DNA from: Breviolum minutum Mf 1.05b.01
Taxonomy: Eukaryota; Sar; Dinophyceae; Suessiales; Symbiodiniaceae
Assembly (NCBI GenBank): GCA_000507305.1
Contig: DF239864.1
Coordinates: 91,412 to 155,411, forward strand
Reading direction: 5' to 3'
DNA length: 64,000 nt
The notes below the pieces were generated by a model, which saw nothing but the letters and a program-made list of their open reading frames with translations, searched no databases and was not told where the DNA came from. This document shows, one piece after another, positions 8,869 to 18,786 of the stretch. Both the position numbers and the translations under genes were made by a program. Position 1 is the stretch's first letter. Each line of letters starts with the position of its first letter.

Positions 8869-10565
8869 AGAAAATCAGCTCCATGAAGGAGGACCTCCGT
8901 GTGGACTACTTCGAGAGGATTGGTCAGATGCTGCTGACAGGAGCGAGTCGAACCTTTGGTTCGGATCCGTCTCCGGGCCGAGACGAGCCGAGTCGAGCTT
9001 CTAGTTCGGCCGAGCTACCGTCGAGGCCGGTCGGCGCATCTTCGAGCACTGCGATGCATAGGACCATTGAGATGCTGGAGGTGACCACGTTGGATGCTGA
9101 GAAAAGACGCAAATTTCAAGAGATCGAAGAGTGTGAAGATGAAGGTGAAAGGAGAGCTCTGGAAGATAGGGTCAGGGAGATTGATGAACGCAAGGAGTTG
9201 CTCAAGAAACAGATTCGGGAAAACGACCGTCAAACCAAGGAGAAAGAGAAAGACAAATCCTTCAAGCTGACCGAGGAGAATGTCTTGAATCAGGACTGGC
9301 GCGATGCCAGATACTACGCGGCCATTAAGGCCGGTGCCAGCCATTCTGCCGCTTGGTTTCAGGAAAAGAAGCGTCGTAGGGCGACGTTGAACAGGCAGAA
9401 GGGCACCTCCGATAGAGCTGCTGAAAGGATTCGTCTTGATCAGGAATGGCATGCCGAGTTTGATAGCAAGAAGGTCAAGGAAGAAGAGTACGAGGATGAG
9501 ACCTTTGGCGGCATGGAAACTGAGGCCATTGTTGAAGAAGAAGGCAAGATGAGAGTGTTGTCGGGCAAGGCGAAGCAACTGAAGCGAGGTGAGCTGAAAG
9601 CTGAGGATGCCAAGAGCTTTGTGGCCTCTAAGAGAAGTTACCGCAAGCTCACCCAAGGCGAGGTGGAAAAGTTCAGGGTTGAGACGAGGAGAGATGAAGT
9701 CGAAGTTATGAAGAAGCCTCGAGTCAACATCAGGTGGGTTCGGAAGAGGACCATGGACGAGAGACAGAAGGACCAAAGGAGGATGAGAGTGAAGAAGGCT
9801 CGCAAGTTGAAGAGAAGCCAAGAAGAAGCGTTTTATCTACATCACCCCAGGGGTGAAAGGATGTGTGAAGCCTTTCGTCGCTCTCATTGTGCTCGTGAAA
9901 ACAAATGCCCCATGCTGCACTCAGAAGTCGACCGAGAATACTACTTGGTTGAGCAACGACACAGGCAGATGGAGCAATCGGACAAGAATGTGAAGTTGAC
10001 CGAGGCGAAGCAGATCAACTCCTTTGTGGCAGATGACAACTGTGTTTGGAATGGTGACAAGTGGACCAAGATCGTGGTCAACTTTGACACTGGTGCTGCG
10101 ATCACCGCAGTGCCACGTGCTTTGGCTGAGGAGGGGCTGGTGCGAGGAGACCGTGAAGCCAGCTCTACTTCATACAAGACAGCATCAGGTGAGTTGCTGG
10201 AAGATGAAGGTGGAGTCCTTGTGAATGGCTTTGATCACCAAGGCCGGGGTCGAAGTATCCGTGGTAGGTTGGTGAATGTTCACAGGACTCTTGCAAGTGG
10301 CACTGAAGTTGCAAAGAAGAACATGGTGGTGTTGAATGGCGATGGCGGCAAGATCATCCCACGTGGCAGCAAGATAGCCACGGAGATGGACAAGCATCTG
10401 AAGAGGCTCATGAAGCAATATCCCGAAGAAGCCGAGAAGTTGACGGAGATGTACGTGCAGAAGGGCATCTACGTCTTCGATCTTTGGGTGCAAAATGGCT
10501 CAGGAGGAAGTTCCCGAGATGGTGATCTTGGGGCTGTGGATTTTCATCGGCAGGCCAAGCTGTAA
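8865..10565 (+). CDS. pol: Pol segment: coiled-coil, CCCH finger, aspartic protease
   Basis: This frame overlaps the gag stop and has no ATG at its head. Residues about 60-330 are highly charged and coiled-coil-like (ERRALEDRVREIDERKELL). A CCCH finger C-x7-C-x5-C-x3-H spans Cys334-His352. The retroviral-type protease follows, with FDTGAAITAVPRAL (catalytic Asp408) and the flap/C-terminal region down to about residue 500. The finger directly before the protease is not a standard copia domain. The frame ends early at 10565 after a probable frameshift; the integrase starts 67 bases later in another frame. Confidence 0.82.
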   Translation: MKKISSMKEDLRVDYFERIGQMLLTGASRTFGSDPSPGRDEPSRASSSAELPSRPVGASSSTAMHRTIEMLEVTTLDAEKRRKFQEIEECEDEGERRALEDRVREIDERKELLKKQIRENDRQTKEKEKDKSFKLTEENVLNQDWRDARYYAAIKAGASHSAAWFQEKKRRRATLNRQKGTSDRAAERIRLDQEWHAEFDSKKVKEEEYEDETFGGMETEAIVEEEGKMRVLSGKAKQLKRGELKAEDAKSFVASKRSYRKLTQGEVEKFRVETRRDEVEVMKKPRVNIRWVRKRTMDERQKDQRRMRVKKARKLKRSQEEAFYLHHPRGERMCEAFRRSHCARENKCPMLHSEVDREYYLVEQRHRQMEQSDKNVKLTEAKQINSFVADDNCVWNGDKWTKIVVNFDTGAAITAVPRALAEEGLVRGDREASSTSYKTASGELLEDEGGVLVNGFDHQGRGRSIRGRLVNVHRTLASGTEVAKKNMVVLNGDGGKIIPRGSKIATEMDKHLKRLMKQYPEEAEKLTEMYVQKGIYVFDLWVQNGSGGSSRDGDLGAVDFHRQAKL

Positions 10566-10631
10566 GTCCGGAGTTGGGAGCCGCTGAAGCCGAAGAGCAC
10601 GGTGGCGACATCGAGATGATTCCCGACGCCG

Positions 10632-11435
10632 TTGACGAGGAAGCTAGGCCTCAAACCTAAGGTTTTGAAGAGTCCTGGAGATCCGAGCAGCGAGGAGATT
10701 GAAGAGCACGAGATGATGGGCCATTCGGTGCATCGCACTTGGTGTGGCCATTGCATGAGGTCTAGAGGACTGATGGAAAAGCATGTTCAACAAAAGGCTG
10801 AAGACAAGAGCCAGTCAGTACCCACTTTGGGCATTGACTACTTCTACTTTGGAAAAGATGAGGAAGGCTTGCCACATCTTCAAGTCCGAGACGGACACAG
10901 TGGAATGAGTTGGGCAAGTCCGGTTCCGGCGAAGGGCAACGACCCCTTTGCTGTCAACTTTATGCTCGGCGTCTTGGACGAGGTCGGGTACAAGAGGTTG
11001 GTTCTGAAAAGCGACAATGAACCGGCCATCAAGGCTTTGAAGAGTTCCGTGAAGGATTCGTCGAAAGTCGACATCATTCTTGAGGAGAGCAAGACAGGAG
11101 ATAGTCAATCCAATGGTCTTGCAGAAGTAGCTGTTCGAGAGACGAAGAGACAGTGCCGTGCCATGAAGAGCGCCTTGCAAGAGCGTCTTTCGGTCGAGGT
11201 TGGAGAGAAGCACCCGATCCTGAGTTGGATGGCACGCCATGGGAACTTCTTAGTCTCTAGGTATAGGATTGGCCAAGACGGTCGCACGGGTTACGAGAAG
11301 TTGAAGGGCAAGCGATGGAAAAGACCGGTTGTCACGTTCGGCGAAAGGGTCTGGTTTAGACCTCTCAAGAGCTACATGTCGGGCAAGAGTGACTTTCAAG
11401 ATAAGTTGGCCGAAACGGAGACGTTCTCATCATGA
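10632..11435 (+). CDS. pol: Pol segment: integrase
   Basis: 267 residues. The HHCC zinc-binding region is visible near the start (HEMMGHSVH ... WCGHC). The catalytic D, D and E are in GIDYFYFG, LKSDNEPAI and NGLAEVAVRETKRQ, the rve core that joins the cDNA to host DNA. The end reads into a region (YMSGKSDFQDKL) that normally continues to a C-terminal domain, but the sequence is shortened and shifted at 11432. The next frame restarts with IMTKDG, a typical copia linker motif. Confidence 0.88.
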   Translation: MTRKLGLKPKVLKSPGDPSSEEIEEHEMMGHSVHRTWCGHCMRSRGLMEKHVQQKAEDKSQSVPTLGIDYFYFGKDEEGLPHLQVRDGHSGMSWASPVPAKGNDPFAVNFMLGVLDEVGYKRLVLKSDNEPAIKALKSSVKDSSKVDIILEESKTGDSQSNGLAEVAVRETKRQCRAMKSALQERLSVEVGEKHPILSWMARHGNFLVSRYRIGQDGRTGYEKLKGKRWKRPVVTFGERVWFRPLKSYMSGKSDFQDKLAETETFSS

Positions 11436-13732
11436 CCAAAGATGGTAGCATCAAAAGGATGTCGCCTAAAGATCGCTGGGACGCTAGCGATTTGGAAAGC
11501 TTAGTTGGGACGCCATGGAACCTGCGACCCAAGACTCCGGAAGACGTCGATTCGTTGCCAGTGAGAATTGAACTTCCTGCTGCAGAAGGAAGACTTAGCC
11601 CTGAGGTTTCTTTGAAGGATGCGATCCCAAGGAATCTCTACGTGAAGAGACGTGACGTTGAAGGGCAGTTCACACCAGGTTGTCCTGGATGCATTGCAAT
11701 CCAGGTTGGACTGCCAGCCCGATCGCATAACTCAGAGTGCAGAACCCTGGTTGAGCAGAGATTGAAGGAAACCGAGGAGGGGAAGTTGAGGATTGAGAGA
11801 GCTCAGAAAAGAAAGGCTGGAGAAGCAGCTTTGCCGGCTTTGGAAGATGTTCCGGATTTGGAAGAAGAGATGCATGCCCATGATGCCATTGGCAGACCAT
11901 TGATGGAGGGAGTCGAACCTTTGGTTCGGCCGTCTCCCGAGCAACCGCCTGAGCAGCGAGTCGACCCTTTGGGTCGGCCGGCTGCTAGTAAGCGGTCAAG
12001 TGATGGGCCTGAAGCAGAGTCACCTAAGAGGGCTCATGCTGTAGCATCTCAAGGTTCAAAGAGAGCTCACGAAGAAGAAGGCATCCCCTCTGAAGTGATG
12101 GAAGAGATAAAGCGTGAAAGCAAGAAGCCAAAAGGCGAGACAGTGTCCAAGAGTGCATTGGCATCGTCGAGCAGTCCTGGAAGTAAACAGGTCGTCAAGG
12201 ATGTTGCCACTATCCTTCAAGCAAGAGCAGCCAGAGGTGCATCTGTGGAAGAGATCCTAGAGATAGGACAACTGCTTATGGCAGTTGGTGGTTCGAAGAG
12301 CGATATAGCCGAGATCTACAACCCTGAGCGTTTCACGAGTCAAGCCAATAGGTTTGGGTTGAGACCTGGATTCGCCATCGACTTGTCGTTGTACAAGAAC
12401 AACAAGGAAGAGCATTGGGATCTCTCTAAAGAAGAAGATCAAAAGAGACTCAAGTTTCTGCAACAGCAAGAGAAACCCATGCTTCTGATTGGTTCGCCTC
12501 CATGTGGGCCATTCAGTCCATTGCAGAACTTGTCGAAGAACAAAAGAACAGCTGAAGAGAATGAGGCCATTTTGGCCGAAGGGCGACTTCACTTAGAAGT
12601 GGCCGTGGATGCGTATCACCGACAGATTGACAATGGAAGGTACTTTCTTCACGAGCACCCGAAACCGAGTGCAAGCTGGAGTGAACCATGTATCCAGGAT
12701 TTAGCAAGCCGAGACGATGTCTTCGTGGTGCAATCCCCGATGTGCTATTGGCACATGATGGCAGAGGACATGCAAGGTGTTGGTCATGTCCGGAAAGAGA
12801 CCCAATACCTCACGAACTCTGCTGAACTGGCCAAGCGACTGAACCAAGTCTGTGAAGGAAATCACAGACATGTGCACCTTATCAACGGCAGGGCTAGACA
12901 AGCCCAAGTATATCCCCCTAAGCTGTTGAAAGCTATACTGAAAGGCATCAAAGCAGAGTTGCAGAACATGGGAGAGCTGAGTGAACTTTCTGCAATGTCT
13001 TCGGGTCCATCACCGGATGACACCAGCAATGATGCCACCGAGCCGTTCTTCAAGCCAGAGGATGTGAAGGATGATGAGATTTGGGACTCAGTGACCGGGA
13101 CCCTCCTAGATCCCATCAAAGTATGGGAGGCACGTGCAGAAGAGATGAAATGGGTGAAGAAACAGGAGTTATGGGACGTCGTGGACGAGTCCCAGTGTTG
13201 GAGTGAGACGGGCAAGGCACCGATCACCCTTAAGTGGGTGGACCGAAACAAGTCTGATGACCAGAAGCCTAATTTGGTCAGAGAAGTGAAACGTGCAACA
13301 ACCCCTTTGGCAGAACATGAAAGCTATTCTGCTATGCCCCCTTTGGAGGCGCTGAAGGTGTTGCTGTCATTGATGGCCAGCAAGCAGTTCAGCGCGAGGG
13401 GGAAGAGATACAAGTTGGGTTTGATCGACATCAGCCGTGCCCATTTTTACGGGCAAAGTAAGAGACGGGTATACTGCACCCTCCCCGAAGGGGAGGAACA
13501 AGCAGGCAAATGCGCCTTGCTAAAACGCACAATGTACGGGACGTTGGATGCTGCCAATATCTGGCAGGAGACCTATGTGGAAATCCTAAAGGAGCACAAC
13601 ATCCATCAGTGCGTTGGTTGGCCCGCGTTGTTCATCAACGAGGAACATGACCTCCGCTTCCTGGTACATGGAGACGATTTCTTATGTCTTGGAGATGAAG
13701 ATGCGATTCGGTTCTTAGAAGACGTTGCCTGA
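11432..13732 (+). CDS. pol: Pol segment: methyltransferase-like insert and reverse transcriptase
   Basis: 766 residues. About 1-280 is a linker rich in charged residues. About 290-460 is an insert not known from standard copia: FAIDLSLY, then LLIGSPPCGPFSPLQNL (Cys358), FLHEHPKPSASW and a later MCYW. The PPC-x-FS plus later xHP/ENP pattern resembles motifs IV and VI of C5-cytosine methyltransferases. Residues about 560-766 are a copia-type RT (LWDVVDESQCW, KLGLIDISRAHFYG, LLKRTMYGTLDAAN, FLVHGDDFL with the catalytic pair Asp748-Asp749). The frame ends inside RT by a frameshift and continues near 13735 in another frame. Confidence 0.85.
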   Translation: MTKDGSIKRMSPKDRWDASDLESLVGTPWNLRPKTPEDVDSLPVRIELPAAEGRLSPEVSLKDAIPRNLYVKRRDVEGQFTPGCPGCIAIQVGLPARSHNSECRTLVEQRLKETEEGKLRIERAQKRKAGEAALPALEDVPDLEEEMHAHDAIGRPLMEGVEPLVRPSPEQPPEQRVDPLGRPAASKRSSDGPEAESPKRAHAVASQGSKRAHEEEGIPSEVMEEIKRESKKPKGETVSKSALASSSSPGSKQVVKDVATILQARAARGASVEEILEIGQLLMAVGGSKSDIAEIYNPERFTSQANRFGLRPGFAIDLSLYKNNKEEHWDLSKEEDQKRLKFLQQQEKPMLLIGSPPCGPFSPLQNLSKNKRTAEENEAILAEGRLHLEVAVDAYHRQIDNGRYFLHEHPKPSASWSEPCIQDLASRDDVFVVQSPMCYWHMMAEDMQGVGHVRKETQYLTNSAELAKRLNQVCEGNHRHVHLINGRARQAQVYPPKLLKAILKGIKAELQNMGELSELSAMSSGPSPDDTSNDATEPFFKPEDVKDDEIWDSVTGTLLDPIKVWEARAEEMKWVKKQELWDVVDESQCWSETGKAPITLKWVDRNKSDDQKPNLVREVKRATTPLAEHESYSAMPPLEALKVLLSLMASKQFSARGKRYKLGLIDISRAHFYGQSKRRVYCTLPEGEEQAGKCALLKRTMYGTLDAANIWQETYVEILKEHNIHQCVGWPALFINEEHDLRFLVHGDDFLCLGDEDAIRFLEDVA

Positions 13733-13734
13733 AG

Positions 13735-14688
13735 ACCAAGTTTGAGTACAGGATCGATGGTTTGCTAGGACCAGACGCCAAGGACGATTCGCACATGCAC
13801 GTCTTGAATCGCGTCGTGACCTTTGACAAGAAGACTGGAGAGGTTTGCTATGAAGCAGATCCAAGGCATGCTCAGCACATAGTGCGAGCCTTGGGTTTGG
13901 AAGGATGCAAGCCGGTGAGTACACCGGCAGAGAAGCAGAAGATGTCGGACATCTTGAGTTCAGAGGAAATGTCTGAGTTGGAACGCGAAGAGCTGACGCA
14001 GTTTCGTTCCTTGACTATGAGAGCTGCCTACCTCAGTGCAGATCGAGCCGATATAGCCGAAGCTGTGAAATCCTTAGCCAGGCACATGTCGTCCCCAACG
14101 GCATACTCGTGGACTCGATTGAAGAGATTGGGTCGCTACTTGGCTGGGAAGATGCGAGTGGTTCAGAGATTTCGACAACAGAAGATGTTCAATGTGATTC
14201 GAGTCTATTGTGATTCGGATCACGCAGGGGACCTTAAAACCAGGAAGTCAACAACAGGACTGGCGTGTATGCTGGGCCAGCACTGTGTAAAGCACAGTAG
14301 CAACTTGCAGTCCACCATCAGCCTCAGCTCCGGAGAGAGCGAGTTCTACGCCCTGGTGAAAGCCGGGGCGGCAGGTCTTGGTTTGAAAGCCATGCTGGAT
14401 GAGTGGTTGGTCCCGTGTGATTTGGTTCTTCTATCAGATTCCTCGGCGGCTCGAGGAATAGCTGCACGCAAAGGATTGGGCAAGACGAGACACGTTCAGA
14501 CACGTTACCTGTGGATTCAAGAGCGACTGAGGGAGAAGGAATTCAAGATCGAAGCCGTCAGAACTGACAAGAACTTGTCTGACATCTGTACGAAGCCGAT
14601 GGGTCACGATGCATGCTGGTATCACATGAATAGAATGAGTCAAGAGTACGTAGCTGGTAAGAACATCCATGCAAAACGCTTGGATTAG
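13735..14688 (+). CDS. pol: Pol segment: RT C-terminus and RNase H
   Basis: It continues the RT after a frameshift (KTKFEYRIDGLLGPD; thumb motif GCKPVSTPA). It then carries the copia RNase H: VYCDSDHAGD, STTGLACML, SLSSGESEFYALV, LLSDSSAARG, HVQTRYLWIQE, VRTDKNLSDICTKP. All four acidic positions are present. It ends with a normal TAG 28 bases before the polypurine tract. RNase H removes the RNA template during cDNA synthesis. Confidence 0.9.
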   Translation, partial: TKFEYRIDGLLGPDAKDDSHMHVLNRVVTFDKKTGEVCYEADPRHAQHIVRALGLEGCKPVSTPAEKQKMSDILSSEEMSELEREELTQFRSLTMRAAYLSADRADIAEAVKSLARHMSSPTAYSWTRLKRLGRYLAGKMRVVQRFRQQKMFNVIRVYCDSDHAGDLKTRKSTTGLACMLGQHCVKHSSNLQSTISLSSGESEFYALVKAGAAGLGLKAMLDEWLVPCDLVLLSDSSAARGIAARKGLGKTRHVQTRYLWIQERLREKEFKIEAVRTDKNLSDICTKPMGHDACWYHMNRMSQEYVAGKNIHAKRLD

Positions 14689-14714
14689 TGAGGCTGCGCA
14701 TCAACACGATGCTA

Positions 14715-14726
14715 GCCTAGGAGGGG
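14715..14726 (+). promoter_or_regulatory. Polypurine tract before 3' LTR
   Basis: GGAGGGG lies immediately 5' of TGTTTGG at 14727. It is the expected primer site for plus-strand synthesis. Confidence 0.7.
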
Positions 14727-14834
14727 TGTTTGGACATGGGGTCGTACATAAACATGTAACCCCTAATCCCCTTACGTTTTGGCTCAAGATCAAAAGGTGT
14801 GCGTGCTTGTTTTGAGGGTCCATAGATTTGTTCA
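14727..14834 (+). repeat. Second LTR copy (108 bp)
   Basis: Same length and ends as the 5' LTR. It differs from it at two sites and from the 15012 copy at three; one change falls in the leader-like word (CGTTTTGGCTCAAG, 14775-14788). It is not followed by AGTGA but by TTTTTGGATC. It may be the 3' LTR of a different genomic copy joined here by the assembler. Confidence 0.88.
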
Positions 14835-15010
14835 TTTTTGGATCTACGAAGAACTTTCTGAAAGAAACAAATCACTGCGAAAAATCGACCTCCATGAGAT
14901 CGTGAGATCGAGACCCGAGGTCGCGGCTTTGGAGCAACGCCTGGCCGAGGCCCACAGCGAGCACGAACGCGCCGAGCAGCGCCACGGCGATGTCACGGTG
15001 CATCTCAAGG
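14835..15010 (+). CDS. Coiled-coil coding fragment trapped between two LTR copies
   Basis: A 176-bp GC-rich insert with one long open frame: IYEELSERNKSLRKIDLHEI, then RPEVAALEQRLAEAHSEHER. The heptad pattern indicates a coiled coil. Composition and codon use are unlike the element. It has no start, stop or splice boundary here and stops at the N. It is most simply an exon of an unrelated host gene next to another copy of the same retrotransposon. Confidence 0.5.
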
Positions 15011-15011
15011 N
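15011..15011. other. Single-N gap, probable misjoin
   Basis: The N separates the coiled-coil fragment from an LTR lacking only its first three bases. Two LTR copies lie within 300 bp of each other around it. Confidence 0.8.
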
Positions 15012-15116
15012 TTGGACATGGGGTCGTACACAAACATGTAACCCCTAATCCCCTTACATTTTGGCTCAAGAACAAAAGGTGTGCGTGCTTGTTTTGAGGG
15101 TCCATAGATTTGTTCA
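15012..15116 (+). repeat. 3' LTR (bases 4-108), true partner of the 5' LTR
   Basis: It ends TTTGTTCA and is followed by AGTGA at 15117-15121, identical to the five bases before the 5' LTR. It differs from the 5' LTR at a single base. The spliced-leader-like word is at 15057-15070. Confidence 0.9.
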
Positions 15117-15121
15117 AGTGA

Positions 15122-17087
15122 GACATGGATCTGATTTCTTTCGTGGACAGGAGTATCGCTTCCTGTGCCTTGGCAGAAATGCCACTGAAAGGAAAGCAAT
15201 GTGTTGAGCCGTTCAATACAACTTTGATTTCATATTCAATGTGCATCAATATCATCTGCACCTTTATGATTTCGAATATCATCATCGCATTCTACCAGAC
15301 AGCTGAAAAAGCAGATCGACTAGCGTGATACTTTTGACTTTTGTTTGTCGGAATGCCCGGGCGCTGCTTCGTTTGCGTTCTCTTAGCAATCAATGTCCGA
15401 CGCCGGCTGCCTTTCAGGTTGCCGTTCTTCCCCCTCTTCTCGTTGCTGACAGGAGATGTTGGGAGATGTCATGTAGTGTCCCATCTTTTTCTGGATTTTG
15501 CTGGTCTCAGACTTCTGATGGAAACGCGCAAGTCTAAGCTATTTCTATTCTTGTAGATACTGTATCTCCCAAGTGGTAAGACACCTCATAAGAACTGATA
15601 ACAACGAGCATGTTTGAGAGGCCTGGGCTTGCAAAGGACCAACTCTTGGTTGCAGGTGTCGGACTGAAATTCCTCAAGCGAAATGTGTCTATAAATGTGC
15701 GATGCTGCGTGATTGATGTCAGTTCGAGCAAGACCAATCTTCATTCGCAGGCAAGCAACGCAGCACGCCCCAAGGGCAGCTTTCTTGTTGCTGTATTTCT
15801 CCCGCAGGTCAGGCAGTCAACTGCGATTTGACTTTGACTTCTTTGGCTTATGTTAACTTCTGTTGACTCGTACTCGTTCGAGTCAATTTTTTGAAGGTGT
15901 TTGCAGGGATCTTTTTCTGTAACGTGCATCAACGTGGAGCTGAGGGAGTGCCTTGGTGAAATTCATTGATATTGTTAGCAAGGCAGCTAGACGGGGGAAA
16001 CCAGACAAGATCAAGACATATTATGATATATATATATATAATAATTATGATATATTTATGTAAATAAAGATATTCGAAGCAATAGCAAGTTCAGTTCAAG
16101 GTTTCTTGGACAGGAAGCAGGACCCGCTTTGGCACATCCTTCTGAAGTCCATCCAAGGTGATGGCCCATCTGAGAACGCATCCTGCAGGCGCTGAGCAAC
16201 TAGATCAGCGATGTCAACGCATTGCGTCTTTACCCGCATCTTACTTGACCTCAACTCCGCTGTTTTGCTTGACCCCTGGTCATGTGCAGGCGATGATGGT
16301 GTCTTCTTCCTGACAGCATGTTGCTAGATTGCGTTGATATTAAGATGTATAGTAAGTGTCGCAAGACAGCTGCTGACATGACACAGTCGAGAAGGCAAAG
16401 CCTAAACCAATCCAGCGTATTTTTCTTGCACTTGAAACCTTGGGTAAGCGCATGACCAAGTAGAGAGAAATGGGCCATAGAAAACGTTCAAACATCCTGA
16501 ATATTGAGGTTGTCCTGGACTAAAGGTCAAGCGAAAGTTTTTGTAAAGGTAAAAGCTTATGTTTTCGAGCTTGTGGGAACCGCATGGTCTACGCATCTGA
16601 CACACACACATGAGAATGCTTGGAAAGACGATGACGACGGACAGGTCAAACACTATACTAGCCAGAGGGTTCAGGTGGTTCAGGTCTAGGACGTCAAAAC
16701 GGGGATCGGTCAGACGATCCGAGCTTTTCTCAACGGGATTTCATCGTGCAGTTTGTGATTCCGAGGTCATGCCACCCCCTTTCACAGCTTCGTACACGGT
16801 CAACAGGAACTTGGATACCTTGACTGTCCCTCGGCCAGGAGATGAATGAATCCAAGGGTTTAGGCAATTTGAGTAGATAATTGATGAACAATGATGAACA
16901 AAGATGAACGATGGTGAACACACAAAGTGTTGGAAAGATTTGGAATTCTCACGAACTTAGCCAACAAAATCGGAGCTGCTAGTGTTTCTTTTCTTGTCTC
17001 CAAGATGCTACATGCCATCAAACGTGTCGATATGACAGCAGATGACTGAGTTGGAGCATTTTGCTGAGGTTCTCCTGGGCGCAACAG
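15122..17087. other. Mostly non-coding; weak exon candidates
   Basis: A (TA)n run lies at 16029-16060. Candidate exon 15751-15807, between CATTCGCAG| and CCCGCAG|GTCAGG, reads ASNAARPKGSFLVAVFLPQ in phase 0-0. A second possible exon near 16110-16160 (DRKQDPLWHILLKSIQ, followed by GTGATG) is weaker. No larger gene or RNA is seen. Confidence 0.3.
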
Positions 17088-17185
17088 TCCTCAGAAGCGT
17101 TTCTTCGAGCGTCCGCTGCCTGTGCTGCGAGAGCTCTTTCCGGAGGTCCTCTGTATGGAAAAGCCCTGCAAAGACATGCGATCAG
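17088..17185 (+). CDS. Weak exon candidate
   Basis: After GCAACAG| a frame is open through SSEAFLRASAACAARALSGG. The stretch has higher GC and an Ala/Arg-rich helix pattern. A second frame is also open, so frame and boundaries are uncertain. No family recognised. Confidence 0.25.
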
Positions 17186-17900
17186 CCTAAGAGCATATCA
17201 TACATAAGTGTGATTGTAAAGGTAATGCGGCAATTTGGTAGTTGAAACTTTGCATGAAGCAAAGCTTGGGATCCAAATATAGGAATAGTTGAGGAGGTAT
17301 AGGAGGTTTTGGTGGAGACTTTGGCACTCAGCTGAGGTGATATTTGACATTAATCATGAATTTGATCTGCTCGGGGTTAGTTGGGGGAATTTAGAAAACT
17401 TTTGGAACACCCTGGATAGTGTTGGAAACAAGGGGATGCTGCTGGATGCTTCTGGCTCTCGCAAGAATGGTTCGGGCGGGCGGCACATTGAAGCAACAAC
17501 TTGGAGAGTGAACCGCAAGCGGGATTTGGATGGTACGTCAAACTCAAATTTCATAGGTTTAGCATGGTTTAGCAACATTGCTAGATTAAGGTGGCAATCC
17601 AAGGTTTTTGTGTTGAGCAAGGGAAGAAGATCATGCCAACGTAATTCTCCCCTGCTTGTTTTTTTGCTGAACCTATGCAAAGTCAGCTCTGTCATGCACC
17701 GATGGGTAAAAATGTTGGTCATGGACACGAGAACCTCCAAGAATCAAAAAAACTTAATTGCCCTGTACTTCCAAGGTTAAAAAGTGGTTCGCCCTTGTCT
17801 GTCTTTCCACATCAAATTCTCAACAGTTGGTTGATATAAATTACACTATTCAATGTCTGCAATTTCAATGTTTACTGATAATATTTGTCGCCAGCCCCAG

Positions 17901-17998
17901 GCACAACACAACGGCACGGAAGCAGCACCTCCAAAAGGAGCCGCACTGAAGCCCTGCGACCTCCTCAGATTCGCTACGGAGATGCAATTGGAGCGTCA
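17901..17998 (+). CDS. Putative exon, hydrophilic
   Basis: Starting after GCCCCAG|G (or six bases earlier at CGCCAG|) the frame reads AQHNGTEAAPPKGAALKPCD, then LLRFATEMQLERQ. It ends at a GTGTCA donor at 17999. GC content rises above the surrounding AT-rich DNA. Phase and partners are not established. Confidence 0.4.
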
Positions 17999-18786
17999 GT
18001 GTCATGTCATCTTGCTGGAGCAAGCTTGAATAGAGCAACATAAAAACTACAGAAAATGACCGTATAAACTGCGCAGCTGGGGCAGTTGAGTGGCAGTTGC
18101 CAGTCACTTGATTGAACCTGTTTCTTGGCTGGTTGCTCTTTGTTGGCTGCTCTCAAGTTGTTGGATGTTCCTTTGTCAAAGGCCATCTTTGAGTTTGAGC
18201 AACATATTATCTTATATTTCATATATGGATTACGATATAAGGTTTATTGCACCTCCCCTTTAGTTATGGTCCAGCTGCTTGCGGGACTATTCACCAAGCG
18301 TCGTTTGGTCTCGGCTATGTTTGTGCCTATCAAGCATTGTCAAATTGTCAGGAGGACCGGAGGACAGGGCCATGTGCTTGTTGTAGCAAGTCAAAAACCA
18401 CGTCTTTTGGAGAGTGGTTCTCCTCTGAGGCGTGTCTTTGTGGCACGCTGGCAAGAATGCCCTCTCTAAATCATGGCAAGACCATGCAAGACCTATCTTC
18501 CCGGAACACTTTTTTTTTACTGTTCTTTGTGGGGTATTTTTCTGTGAGGCCACTCGCACTTTTGCTTTTTCATGTGCGCATCATTGCGCATCTTTGGGGT
18601 AGCATACAGGTGCGTGGATTGTATCGCAACGCGAAGCTGCCAGGTTGAGGAAACATTCTTCCGTTCTCCAAACGTTACCAGGATGTTGAATTGACGGTGA
18701 ATGGTAGATGGTGGCATTGGATATTGTATTCCTTGTGGTATCTAAGTATTGAGAAAGTGCTGATATTGAAAAGCATATTTGGGCGT

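Larger units (their letters stand above)
6707..15121 (+). mobile_element. Ty1/copia LTR retrotransposon, defective copy
   Basis: The target-site duplication AGTGA is at 6707-6711 and 15117-15121. 108-bp TG...CA LTRs enclose a PBS, Gag, protease, integrase, RT and RNase H in the Ty1/copia order (integrase before RT). The reading frame is broken between protease and integrase (10565-10632), at the integrase C-terminus (11432) and inside RT (13732-13762), so this copy cannot make an intact polyprotein. An LTR copy at 14727 plus 176 bp of unrelated DNA plus an N lie between the RNase H and the LTR that carries the matching duplication. The simplest reading is one element with an assembly artefact at its 3' end. 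Confidence 0.9.

Noticed and set aside
9015..9821. 268-codon minus-strand frame
   Set aside because: It mirrors the copia Pol coding strand, which has clear domains; a shadow frame.
14727..15121. Nested or tandem insertion of two copia elements
   Set aside because: No second internal region is present and the target duplication pairs the outer LTRs; a misjoin at the N explains it more simply.
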